Part shown: positions 1-7,934 of the stretch, one piece after another
Layout: every line of letters begins with the position of its first letter
Numbering within the stretch: the first letter of the stretch is position 1
Assembly: GCA_963823215.1 (NCBI GenBank)
Contig: CAWGKT010000007.1
Coordinates: forward strand, 248,001 to 312,000
Direction of reading: 5' to 3'
DNA: 64,000 nt
Source of the DNA: CAIWHR01 sp963823215
GTDB taxonomy: Bacteria; Pseudomonadota; Gammaproteobacteria; Burkholderiales; Casimicrobiaceae
Notes under the pieces: model-generated
Told to the model about the DNA's origin: nothing
The model's database searches: none
What the model saw: the letters and a program-made list of their open reading frames with translations, nothing else
Made by a program: the position numbers and the translations under genes

Positions 1-954
1 GTGCACAGCGCCGGCTGGCCGCTCGACCGCGCGACGTATGGTGGCGGCTTCATGTATCACCAGGAGGACCGCCTGGTTTCGGTGGGACTGGTCGTAGGAC
101 TGGGCTACGCCAATCCCTGGCTCGAGCCGTTCCAGGAATTCCAGCGCTACAAGACGCACCCGTTGCTGCGCGGCTTCCTCGAAGGCGGCAAGCGGATCGC
201 CTACGGCGCGCGCGCGATCAACGCCAGCGGCCTGCAGTCGCTGCCGCAGCTCGTGTTCCCCGGCGGAGCGCTCGTGGGTTGCGACGCCGGCTTCCTGAAC
301 GCGCCGCGCATCAAGGGCTCGCACGCCGCGATCAAGTCGGGGATGCTGGCGGGCGAAGCGGCGTTCGACGCCGTGGCGGCCGGGCGCGCGCGCGACGAGC
401 TCAGCGCATACCCAGCGGCATTCAAGGCGTCGTGGCTCCACGACGAGCTACATCGCGCGCGCAATTTCAAACCGTATCTCGACCGCGGACTCGTCACCGG
501 CGCACTGCTCTGGGGCATCGATCAGCTGGTCTTCCGCGGCCGGGCGCCGTGGACGCTGCGGCGGCGGCAGGCCGACCACGAGAAGCTGCTGCCCGCGGCC
601 GAATGCAATCCGATCGATTACCCGAAGCCGGACAACGTGCTGACGTTCGACAAACTGTCCTCGGTGTTCCTGTCGAACACCAGCCACGAGGAAGACCAGC
701 CGGTGCACCTGCGGCTTGCCGACGCCGCGGTGCCGACGGACGTCAACCTCGCCCTCTACGCCGGTCCCGAGCAGCGGTATTGCCCGGCGGGCGTTTACGA
801 GTTCGTCGACAAGGAAGACGGCTCGGGCAGGCGGCTGCAGATCAACGCCGCCAACTGCGTGCATTGCAAGACCTGCGACATCAAGGATCCGCGCCAGAAC
901 ATCCGTTGGGTGACGCCCGAAGGCGGCGGCGGGCCGAACTATCCGGGCATGTAA
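1..954 (+). CDS. Electron transfer flavoprotein-ubiquinone oxidoreductase, C-terminal part (5' cut by window edge)
   Basis: ETF-QO is a membrane-associated flavo-iron-sulfur enzyme that passes electrons from reduced ETF to ubiquinone. The 317 residues in the window match its C-terminal half. Around residues 85-110 runs the FAD-domain segment with LPQLVFPGGALVGCDAGFLN followed by KGSHAAIKSGMLAGE. The C-terminal ferredoxin-like part has CPAGVYEF and then CVHCKTCDIKDP, which supply the [4Fe-4S] cysteines, and the usual GGGGPNYPGM-type end. The family is about 550 residues, so roughly 230 N-terminal residues lie outside the window and the GTG at base 1 is not a real start. It would complete the electron path from the acyl-CoA dehydrogenase and EtfAB encoded at 44.7-48.4 kb, although it is not in the same operon. 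Confidence 0.93.
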   Translation: MHSAGWPLDRATYGGGFMYHQEDRLVSVGLVVGLGYANPWLEPFQEFQRYKTHPLLRGFLEGGKRIAYGARAINASGLQSLPQLVFPGGALVGCDAGFLNAPRIKGSHAAIKSGMLAGEAAFDAVAAGRARDELSAYPAAFKASWLHDELHRARNFKPYLDRGLVTGALLWGIDQLVFRGRAPWTLRRRQADHEKLLPAAECNPIDYPKPDNVLTFDKLSSVFLSNTSHEEDQPVHLRLADAAVPTDVNLALYAGPEQRYCPAGVYEFVDKEDGSGRRLQINAANCVHCKTCDIKDPRQNIRWVTPEGGGGPNYPGM

Positions 955-986
955 GTCTTGACGCGCTCGCCGGACTACGTTCGCGC

Positions 987-1026
987 GTCGCGCTCCGGTA
1001 TTCGCCCTTGGGGCGGCCCGGCGGGC
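987..1026 (+). repeat. Dispersed repeat, single copy of the GC-rich intergenic element
   Basis: About 40 bases, starting CGCGCTCCGGTATTCGCCCT and ending in GGCGGCCCGGCGGGCT, are the same as the core of the two tandem copies at 2874-2992, in the same orientation. The copy sits directly downstream of, and touches, the stop codon of the PilZ-like gene. Read on the minus strand it translates to a PPGRPKGEYRSA-type string, which is a by-product and not a protein motif. Confidence 0.85.
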
Positions 1027-2764
1027 TTACTGCGACCGGGAGTTCGTGGCAACCGGTGCCGGCTCGTCCTTCGGCCAGCGGTCGAGGATCTCGAACGGTG
1101 ACCAAGTGAAGTCGGCTTGCTCCTCGAGCGGTGCCTTCAGCTGGATCATGTACCTTTCCGTGCGCGACTGCACCGGAAGGCGAGCCTCGGGTGCAAGCCC
1201 GCATGCCGGCAGGACCAGCGTCTTGAATGGCAGTACCGGATGACCGGAACTCTCGCGAAGATAGAGTGCCGTGACGCGCAGGGGTGCGGCTGCCCGGAGC
1301 TCCGGCCGGGCTCGCGTCGGAGTCTGGAAGGACAACGCCGATGCGGCGCGGATCGTTGCCGAGGTATTCCACGCCAATCTCGACCCGTTTGCCCGCCAGC
1401 CTTTTCCTGACACGCCGCACGACTGCCAGCGTCCACGGCGACGCAGCATCCTCGCGGAATGCGATCAGCACACCCGGCAGGATCGGATTCCCAGCGAGGG
1501 CCGGACCATGCAACCGGCATCCGGAATCACTGCGGTCCACCATCGTCAGTCGCGGTTGCCCCGCAGGGTCAAGGCTCGCCGGAGACGGCGTAACCGTGCT
1601 GACGACCATGCTGCACCCGTCCGTCGAAACTTCGGCACCCCGGTCGAACATCGTGCTCGTTATGTCCTCACACTTTGCCTCGGCTTGTCCAGCCGCGACA
1701 TCCATGTCTTCCGGCTTGTCGCGCAGCTCGCGAACAATCTGCGCCATGCCCACCGCAACCTCCACCGTCAATGCCGTCGCCTTGCGCACGCCGCGACGTA
1801 CGATCAATGGCCGTTCCGGCGCCCAAAGTACGTTGAGTCTGCGCAGAAGGTTGAGTTGCCGGCCGTGCTTCCACGGCGCAGACTGACTCCGGCGATCGGG
1901 GGGATCCCGCAGGGACGCGACTTCGTCGCGGATGGCGCCCAGAACGGAAGCCATATCGAGGCAGATACACGCCTGCGCTGACTCGCTATTCATTCGCACC
2001 AGCCCGGCATCACCGTCCGGATCGACGACGAACGCATGCTCTGAACTTCGAACCTGGCGAGTCTCCAGAGTCGACGCGTGGGACCAGCGGGGAATGCGTT
2101 GACTTACCCAGAACGCGTCAAGGGGCGCAAAATGACCGCCGCTCGCCAGGTCCTGCAGCAACACGTGGATGTACTCGCGCTCCAGCGTGGTGTCCGCCAC
2201 GCTAGGAGAATGGCAGCGATTGATCGGAACTTTGTGGTGTACGAGTCCGCGCGATTGCGCGAACCGGTAGGCTTCGTGCAATTCCTTCCAGGAGAACCGG
2301 GTTGGCCCCTCGTTGACGTAGGGGCGCAGGAACAGCTCGATCTGGCGGTGCTGAAACACGCGCAGTACCAGGTACGGCAGGTATTCGCGGCAACCCCGGA
2401 ACCCCTGGCTGTCGCGCGCGGAGCGCAGGAATTGGCCGTGGGCCCGGCCCAACGACCAGCAAAGCTCGAAAGCCGCTTGCCAGGACTTGATCCCGAGCGA
2501 GGCGGACTGATCGTTTCCTGCGGCGAAATCGACGAGCAATGCATCGACATGGGTCTGCGCGCGCTGGTCGAGCGCCAGCAGGGCACGCAGCCGCCCGATG
2601 GTCGGGCTTCCACGCGGATCGGCATTGGCAAGCGCCGCGCAAACTGCCATTTGCACGGCGATCGAATCGTCCTGTGGCAACAGGCGCCAAAACGCCTCCA
2701 TTGCCACCAAGTCGTGCAGTGGATGGGCCGCTTCCGAACCTACCGGGGCTAAGAAGCCGAACAT
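1027..2764 (-). pseudogene. PilZ-like (c-di-GMP effector type) protein, disrupted by a 1-base frameshift
   Basis: The start is the ATG at 2764 (MFGFLAPVGSEAAH), preceded by a G-rich run AGAGGGGGG. In-frame codons further upstream only translate the repeat. About 487 residues read through in one frame; the last part, with DRSDSGCRLHG followed by a beta-rich stretch ending VEIGVEYLGNDPRRIGVV, resembles a PilZ domain. Near 1300-1312 the frame breaks. The expected tail (ELRAAAPLRVTALYLRE to the stop at 1027, about 91 residues) is in another frame. Removing one G from the GGCCGGAG stretch would give SPAELRAAAPL and one protein of about 578 residues. This is either a real pseudogene or an assembly or sequencing error. 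The PilZ assignment is by pattern only. Confidence 0.6.
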
Positions 2765-2873
2765 CGGGACACCCCCCTCTCTTAAGCAACGTTGATCAGC
2801 ACAATCCGTGCCACACCATAAGCCAGCAACGGCCCCCGGGGCCGGCCGTGGACGAACCATCCGCCGGCGAAGC
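2765..2873. other. Upstream region of the PilZ-like gene, no gene seen
   Basis: Together with the tandem repeat and the bases up to 3092 this forms a gap of about 330 bases without a gene. It holds the ribosome binding site of the PilZ-like gene, the tandem repeat starting at 2874, and about 100 bases downstream of the pdxA-like stop in which I see no gene. Confidence 0.5.
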
Positions 2874-2992
2874 GGAGTACCTTCGCGCTGCGCGCTCCGG
2901 TATTCGCCCTTGGGGCGGCCCGGCGGGCTCACTGGAGTACCTTCGCGCTGCGCGCTCCGGTATTCGCCCTTGGGGCGGCCCGGCGGGCTCAT
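2874..2992 (+). repeat. Two tandem copies of a 60-base intergenic repeat
   Basis: Two head-to-tail units with a 60-base period begin at 2874 and 2934. Each starts GGAGTACCTTCGCGCTGCGC and runs to the GGCGGGCTCA end. The core is the same as the single copy at 987-1026, so copies flank the frameshifted PilZ-like gene on both sides in direct orientation. On the minus strand each unit translates as PPGRPKGEYRSAQREG, which makes the upstream gene look falsely extended. Confidence 0.9.
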
Positions 2993-3092
2993 GAACCCTC
3001 ACGCCAGTGAGGTCGAATTGCGTTTTATTTGAGCGCGCGACGTCGGGCGCAAATGCGCCAACGCCGCACCCGGTGACCGGGCGCAACGCTCG

Positions 3093-4127
3093 TTACCGCG
3101 CTAGCGCATTTTGCGCCGCGATACGCGCAGCGAGGCTGAACGCCTGCGCGAGCCCTTCGGCATTGGCCACATTGCGGCCAACGATGTCGAATGCCGTGCC
3201 GCTCGCGCACGTCGTCACGGGCACCGGCAGGCCGCCCTGGAGCGTGACGCCGTTGTCGAAGCCGAGCAGCTTCATTGCGATCTGGCCCTGGTCGTGGTAC
3301 ATCGACACGACGGCGTCGAAATCACCGCGGCGCGCCGCGAGAAACACGGTGTCGGGCGACAGCGGCCCGCGCGCATCGATGCCTTCAGCGCACACCTGGG
3401 CGATGGCCGGCGCAATGACGTCGATCTCCTCGCTGCCGATCGAGCCACCGTCGCCCGCGTGCGGGTTCAGCCCCGCGACCGCAATGCGCGGCCCGGCGAC
3501 ACCGGCAACCCTGAGATAGCGATCGGCGATGCGCACGGCCGCGACAACGCCTGCTCCGGTGATCGCGTCGGCCACGTCGCGCAGCGGTATGTGCGACGTG
3601 ACGCGCGAGGTCCACAGCGGGCCGGTGATGTTGAATTCGCTGACGAACCCCGTGACGCCGAGCTTCTCCTGCAGGTAGCGCAACTCGTCCTCCTGCGCCA
3701 GGCCGGCCAGACGCATCGCGTGCTTGTTGAGCGGCGCGAAGACGATCCCGTCTACATCGCCGCGACCGGCGGCCTCCGCCGCGGCTTCGAGCGCGAGGAG
3801 CGCCGCGCGTCCGCCCGTGCGCGTCGCCTGACCCGGTGTGATGGCGTTGGCATCGATCAGGTCCATGGCAACGAGCGTCGGCTGGCTCGGTCGCGTCGCG
3901 ATCGCTCCGGGAGCGCAGCGGAACATCTCGACGCGCTTGCCGGCAATGCGCTCACCGGCCGCGAGCATCGACGGATCCGAAAAGACCACGACGTCGGCCT
4001 GGGCGATTGTTTCGGCGCGGGCGAGCAGCTTGACGGCGATTTCGGGACCGATGCCGTTGGGATCGCCGAGCAGGACGGCGAGGCGGGGCCGGCGGGCGGC
4101 TCCTGCGTTCTGCGACTCAGTCGACAC
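3093..4127 (-). CDS. pdxA: PdxA-family NAD-dependent 4-phosphate dehydrogenase (PdxA2-like)
   Basis: 344 residues, the usual PdxA length. Visible are the N-terminal GDPNGIGPEIAVKLL, metal-ligand histidines in NKHAMRLAG (about residue 165) and HIPLRDV (about 210), and HDQGQIAMKLLGFDNGV (about 280). Classical PdxA oxidises 4-hydroxythreonine 4-phosphate in pyridoxal phosphate synthesis. The QGQIAMKLLGF and GLPVPVTTCASGTAFD signatures look more like the PdxA2/TphB branch, which acts on other 4-phosphates or dihydrodiols in catabolism. The context supports that: it overlaps by 11 bases the gene for a Bug-family binding protein and is next to a LysR regulator rather than ksgA or surA. The substrate cannot be read from the sequence. 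Confidence 0.82.
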   Translation of the reverse strand: MSTESQNAGAARRPRLAVLLGDPNGIGPEIAVKLLARAETIAQADVVVFSDPSMLAAGERIAGKRVEMFRCAPGAIATRPSQPTLVAMDLIDANAITPGQATRTGGRAALLALEAAAEAAGRGDVDGIVFAPLNKHAMRLAGLAQEDELRYLQEKLGVTGFVSEFNITGPLWTSRVTSHIPLRDVADAITGAGVVAAVRIADRYLRVAGVAGPRIAVAGLNPHAGDGGSIGSEEIDVIAPAIAQVCAEGIDARGPLSPDTVFLAARRGDFDAVVSMYHDQGQIAMKLLGFDNGVTLQGGLPVPVTTCASGTAFDIVGRNVANAEGLAQAFSLAARIAAQNALAR

Positions 4128-5088
4128 GTATATTCGCCGTCTTGATCAGCTTGCCAAAGCGCTCGTATTCCTCGCGATTCATCTGCGCGAACTGCTCGAT
4201 CGTCAGATTGCCGGGCTCGCCGCCGAGGCCGCGCAGCCGTGCCTGAACGTCGGGCAGCGCCAGCGCCTTCTTCAGATCGGCGTGGAGCTGATCGACGATC
4301 GCCTTCGGCGTGCCGCCGGTGACGAACAACCCGTACCACGTCGTCATTTCCGCAGCGGGATAGCCAGCTTCGGCAATGGTCGGCACGTTCGGCAATTCGG
4401 CAGAGCGCCCGGTCGCAGTGACCGCGAGCGGACGAAACTTGCCGGCCTTGATCTGCGACATCGCGGAGGACGTCGTGTCGAACATCATCTGCACTTCGCC
4501 GGATAGCAGGTCGATGTGCGCCTGGCTGCTGCCCTTGTAGGGGATGTGCGTGGTCTTCACGCCGGCAGCGAGGTCGAACGCTTCGCCGGCGATGTGCTGA
4601 GTGCTGCCCACGCCCGACGACGCGTACTTGATGTCGCCCGGCTTCGCCTTTGCCGCCGCAACCAGGTCCTTCACGCTCATGTAGGGCGTGACCGCGCCAA
4701 CGACCAGCACGTTGGGAACCACGACGACCAGACCCACCGGCTGCAGCTGCTTCAGCGGATCGAAGCCGAGCTTGATGAGATGCGGGGCTATGGCCTGGCC
4801 GGTGTTCGTGGCCACGAGCAGCGTGTAGCCGTCCGGCGCGGCCTTCGCGGCGAGATCCGCCGCGATCGTGTTCGAGGCGCCGGGCTTGTTCTCGACGACG
4901 AATGGCTGCTTCAGCGACTCCTGGAATTTTTCCGCAAGCATCCGCGCGATGATGTCGGTGCCACCGCCGGCGTTCGCGCCAACCAGGATCTTGACCGGCC
5001 GTGTCGGGTAGGCAGGATCGGCCGCCACGGCGATGTGCGCAATGACAGCCGCGAGCAGTGCCGCGGCAATCCTGAAAATCGTTTGCAT
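4117..5088 (-). CDS. Bug-family tripartite tricarboxylate transporter binding protein (TctC-like)
   Basis: A periplasmic solute-binding protein of about 323 residues. The start at 5088 is chosen because AGGAGG lies 7-8 bases upstream and a typical signal peptide follows (MQTIFRIAAALLAAVIAHIA, cleavage after AVAA); the longer reading frame adds 23 unlikely residues. Bug features are YPTRPVKILVGANAGGGTDI, the EKFQESLKQPFVVENKPGA segment and PDGYTLLVATN. Such proteins bind carboxylates and are very numerous in Burkholderiales, often without TctAB partners nearby, as here. Its 3' end overlaps the pdxA-like gene, so the two are probably cotranscribed, and it is divergent from a LysR regulator. Confidence 0.9.
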   Translation of the reverse strand: MQTIFRIAAALLAAVIAHIAVAADPAYPTRPVKILVGANAGGGTDIIARMLAEKFQESLKQPFVVENKPGASNTIAADLAAKAAPDGYTLLVATNTGQAIAPHLIKLGFDPLKQLQPVGLVVVVPNVLVVGAVTPYMSVKDLVAAAKAKPGDIKYASSGVGSTQHIAGEAFDLAAGVKTTHIPYKGSSQAHIDLLSGEVQMMFDTTSSAMSQIKAGKFRPLAVTATGRSAELPNVPTIAEAGYPAAEMTTWYGLFVTGGTPKAIVDQLHADLKKALALPDVQARLRGLGGEPGNLTIEQFAQMNREEYERFGKLIKTANIRVD

Positions 5089-5222
5089 GCGAATCCTCCT
5101 CGTTGTGGCGGCGGTTCGAGCCCATCGCCGCCGGGTGAATCCTATGCCCGTTGGCAATAACCGTCTAATCCATTTTTTCCAACATGTGATAACTTATTCG
5201 CATATCCCAAGGCTCTGGCGCC
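5089..5222. promoter_or_regulatory. Divergent promoter region between the tctC-like and lysR genes
   Basis: This 134-base spacer contains an AT-rich stretch (about 5155-5215) that stands out from the GC-rich surroundings. It includes the small palindrome ATAA-C-TTAT at 5189-5197 within TGTGATAACTTATTCGCATA. LysR-type regulators commonly bind such divergent spacers. The exact operator and promoters are not defined by the sequence. Confidence 0.5.
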
Positions 5223-6215
5223 GTGAAGCTCACCATTCCTCCTGACTGGCACGTCCGCGCAAGGCTCAAGGCGCGCCAGCTCGCGCTGCTGGTCGCCATC
5301 GCCGACCACCGCAGCCTGCGCCGGGCGGCGCAGCATATTGCGGTGACCCAGCCGGCGGCCACGAGGATGCTCGCCGACCTCGAGGACGCGCTCGGCATTC
5401 CGCTCTTCGATCGGTTCGCCTGGGGCATGCAGTCCACACCCTACGGCGACACGCTGATCCGGTACGCGCGGGGCATGCTGACGGACCTTTCGGAAGCGCG
5501 CGACGAGATCGCGGCGCTTGCATCCGGCGCCAAGGGAATATTGCGCATCGGTTCCGTCACCGGCGCAGTCCCGCGATTGCTAGCCCCGGCGCTGCGCGCC
5601 GTGCGCGAAGGGCGTCCGGGCCTGAAGGTATTCGTGCTGGTCAACACGAGCGACGTGCTGGCATCGGCGTTGCGTCAGGGCACCCTCGACGTGGGGATCG
5701 GACAGCTCCCCGCCGACGCCGATGCGTCCGAGTTCGACGTCCTGCCGCTGCGCGACGAGCCGTTGTGCCTGGTGGTGCGCGCTGGACATCCGCTGGCGCG
5801 CGGCAAGGCGATCGATGCGGGTGCCCTCGCAGGCCTGACCTGGATCCTGCATCCACCCGACAGCGGAATGCGCGCCGACGTCAACGCGCTGCTGGCGCGT
5901 GCCCGCCTGAGGCTGCCCGGCGACCTGATCGAAACCGTCTCGATCGTCGCGACGCTCGCGTTACTGCAGGAGACCGACGCGGTGTCGGTGTTGCCGGTGG
6001 ACCTCGCGGCGCATTATGCGGAGCATGGGCTGCTCGCGCGCCTGCCGCTCGAGTTGCCCCTTGGCGGGGGCACGACACAATTGCTGACCCGGGCGAACCG
6101 CCGACTGGCACCCGCCGCGCAGGAGTTCGTCGCCACGCTGAGGATCGTGGCGAGTTCGGCGCGGGTACGCACAACGGGGCCGGGGCCACGCCAGCGACGT
6201 CAGGTCCGGTCGTAG
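5223..6215 (+). CDS. LysR-type transcriptional regulator
   Basis: 330 residues with a GTG start. The N-terminal winged helix-turn-helix is clear at about residues 18-75: LALLVAIADHRSLRRAAQHI, then TQPAATRMLADLEDALGIPLFDR. An effector-binding domain follows, with GILRIGSVTGAVPRLLAPAL and the second lobe containing DEPLCLVVRAGHPLA. It is transcribed away from the tctC-pdxA pair and, by family habit, probably controls it in response to the transported carboxylate or a product of it. The effector is unknown. Confidence 0.92.
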   Translation: MKLTIPPDWHVRARLKARQLALLVAIADHRSLRRAAQHIAVTQPAATRMLADLEDALGIPLFDRFAWGMQSTPYGDTLIRYARGMLTDLSEARDEIAALASGAKGILRIGSVTGAVPRLLAPALRAVREGRPGLKVFVLVNTSDVLASALRQGTLDVGIGQLPADADASEFDVLPLRDEPLCLVVRAGHPLARGKAIDAGALAGLTWILHPPDSGMRADVNALLARARLRLPGDLIETVSIVATLALLQETDAVSVLPVDLAAHYAEHGLLARLPLELPLGGGTTQLLTRANRRLAPAAQEFVATLRIVASSARVRTTGPGPRQRRQVRS

Positions 6216-6271
6216 CGCGCCGCGGGCGTCGCCGGAGGCGCCAATTTGGGCCCGTCCGTCCTCCGGGAGGC

Positions 6272-6697
6272 TCAGGCCCGCCCGCTTTCCGCCACATGTC
6301 GCTGGCCGGACTGCAGCTTGCCGAGCGTCTCGTGCCGGGACGCCAGCCCGACATGGAGATCCGCGATCACATACAGGAACGCCGGCACGAACCAGACGTT
6401 AGCCATCAGCGGGACGAGCGGCACGCCGCAAAAGACGACGGCGACGTGCCCATGGGAGAAGAACCAGCGGTGCGCTTTCCACGCGAGCGCCACGACCACG
6501 GCAGCGTGGAGCGCGAGTGCCATCACACCGATGACGTCGGAGAGACCGGCGGGAACGCTGTTCGCTGCGCGCAGCGAAGTGGCTGGCCCGCCGCCGACGA
6601 TCTCGGTCGCGGCGACGCCCGCCCAAAGAAGCGCAAAGCAGCCAAAATGGAGCATCACCATCGATCTCGGCGTGAGGTTCCGGTTCCGCCAATTCAT
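6272..6697 (-). CDS. Small hydrophobic membrane protein, unknown function
   Basis: 141 residues preceded by a strong ribosome binding site (GAAGGAGG, 6 bases before the ATG). I do not recognise the family. Hydrophobic segments at about residues 16-34, 50-70, 80-98 and 98-115 suggest three or four membrane spans, with loops containing WKAHRWFFSHGH and a histidine-rich, charged C-terminal tail (LASRHETLGKL, QRHVAES). It lies between the LysR gene and the RraA-like gene and is transcribed toward the lysR end. Confidence 0.65.
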   Translation of the reverse strand: MNWRNRNLTPRSMVMLHFGCFALLWAGVAATEIVGGGPATSLRAANSVPAGLSDVIGVMALALHAAVVVALAWKAHRWFFSHGHVAVVFCGVPLVPLMANVWFVPAFLYVIADLHVGLASRHETLGKLQSGQRHVAESGRA

Positions 6698-7159
6698 GGT
6701 TTCCTCCTTCGAGGCAAACAGGGCCGGACATCGCGATCGATCGCACGCGGGCTGCTTGCGGTCATTCTAGCGATTCGTTCGCGACACGAGAACAGCCGCG
6801 CCGCGAGCCTTGAATTCCGGCCGGTGTCCCCTCGAATATTGGAGGGTACCCTGGCTCCAGAGCGCCCAAATCATGGCCCGAATATGGCGGCCCGGGCACG
6901 CAGACGCACCCGATACTGGGCTGGAACGGCAAGACCAATCAATAGCGCGCCCTCGCGCGATCACGATCAATTCGAGCGGGGCGCGGGTTTGCGCGACCAC
7001 GGACACGATACGTTTCGGCCCCCCCAATGCCGGTCAAATCGAATACAGTTCGCACTACACGGTGGTCTTGACCGGCCGCGTTACGCCTGCCGTTCCTGCC
7101 GGGCCAGCGCCGGTTCACGCCGTGGAGTGGTCGCCAGCCGGCGTATCGAGGAGCAAGGC
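6698..7159. other. Gene-free spacer upstream of the RraA-like gene
   Basis: About 460 bases between the divergent small membrane protein gene and the RraA-like gene. Open frames exist here on both strands but carry no recognisable motif or ribosome binding site. The spacer probably holds the promoters of the two divergent genes. No FNR-type box, repeat or strong terminator was seen. Confidence 0.5.
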
Positions 7160-7831
7160 ATGTTGCGACGCAATGAACCCCACTTCCTGCCGCAGATCCG
7201 GCAGTCCCTGTACACCGCGGTGCTGTCCGACGTCCTGGACGAGCTGGGCTTTCCCGACCAGGCGATGCCGCCCACCATCCGGCCGCTCGACGACGACCTC
7301 ACGCTCGCCGGCTTCGCGCGGACCGGCCTGTACCGCGAGGTGTTCCGCGCGGTGCCCGACGAGAATCCCTACGAGCTTGAAATTGCCCTAGTCGACGACC
7401 TCAAGCCCGACGAGGTCGCGGTCTTCGGGTGCTGCGGCTCGCGTCGCATCGCGCCCTGGGGAGAGTTGCTGTCGACCGCATCCCGGGCACGCGCTGCGGC
7501 CGGCTGCGTGACCGATGGCATGGTCCGCGATATCCGCGCCATTCGGACCATGCGTTTTCCGGTCTTTCACGGCGGCATTGCGCCCCTCGACTCCAAAGGT
7601 CGCGGCAAGGTCGCCGAGATCGACACGCCCATACGGTGTGGCGGGGTCGCCGTCGCCACGGGCGATCTCGTCGTGGGCGATGCCGACGGCGTCATCGTCG
7701 TGCCGCGGGCCGTCGAAGAGGAGGCGCTGCGACGGGCGTTCGCCAAGGTGGCCGGGGAGAACAGCACGCGCGACGAGCTGGCGGCGGGCGCGAAGCTCGC
7801 GGACGTTTTCGCCAAATACCGCATTCTTTGA
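7160..7831 (+). CDS. RraA-like protein (4-hydroxy-4-methyl-2-oxoglutarate aldolase / demethylmenaquinone methyltransferase fold)
   Basis: 223 residues; the ATG at 7160 is chosen because GAGGAG lies just upstream, although the frame is open far to the left. The RraA fold is seen in LYTAVLSDVLDELGFPDQAM near the N-terminus, GELLSTASRARAAAGCVTDG, the substrate/metal motif DGMVRDIRAIR (Arg and Asp of the aldolase subgroup), and VATGDLVVGDADGVIVVP. Proteins with this Arg-Asp pair are often divalent-metal aldolases cleaving 4-hydroxy-4-methyl-2-oxoglutarate or oxaloacetate, while true RraA inhibits RNase E. The setting near a PdxA2-like dehydrogenase and a carboxylate-binding protein favours a catabolic role. 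This is an inference. Confidence 0.78.
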   Translation: MLRRNEPHFLPQIRQSLYTAVLSDVLDELGFPDQAMPPTIRPLDDDLTLAGFARTGLYREVFRAVPDENPYELEIALVDDLKPDEVAVFGCCGSRRIAPWGELLSTASRARAAAGCVTDGMVRDIRAIRTMRFPVFHGGIAPLDSKGRGKVAEIDTPIRCGGVAVATGDLVVGDADGVIVVPRAVEEEALRRAFAKVAGENSTRDELAAGAKLADVFAKYRIL

Positions 7832-7934
7832 GGAGATCGCGTCGATCGCCGGCGCCACGACGTGACCGCGCCAACGCGTCGCCGCGCAACCGTTTCGCAC
7901 GGTCGGCCAACAGTACCGCACCATGGGACGACGA

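Noticed and set aside
2765..2992. N-terminal extension of the PilZ-like protein through PPGRPKGEYRSA repeats
   Set aside because: The same string arises from the intergenic repeat in all three copies, and a better start with a G-rich ribosome binding site lies at 2764.
6698..7159. Possible extra gene in the 460-base gap before the RraA-like gene
   Set aside because: Frames on both strands lack motifs, ribosome binding sites and plausible composition.
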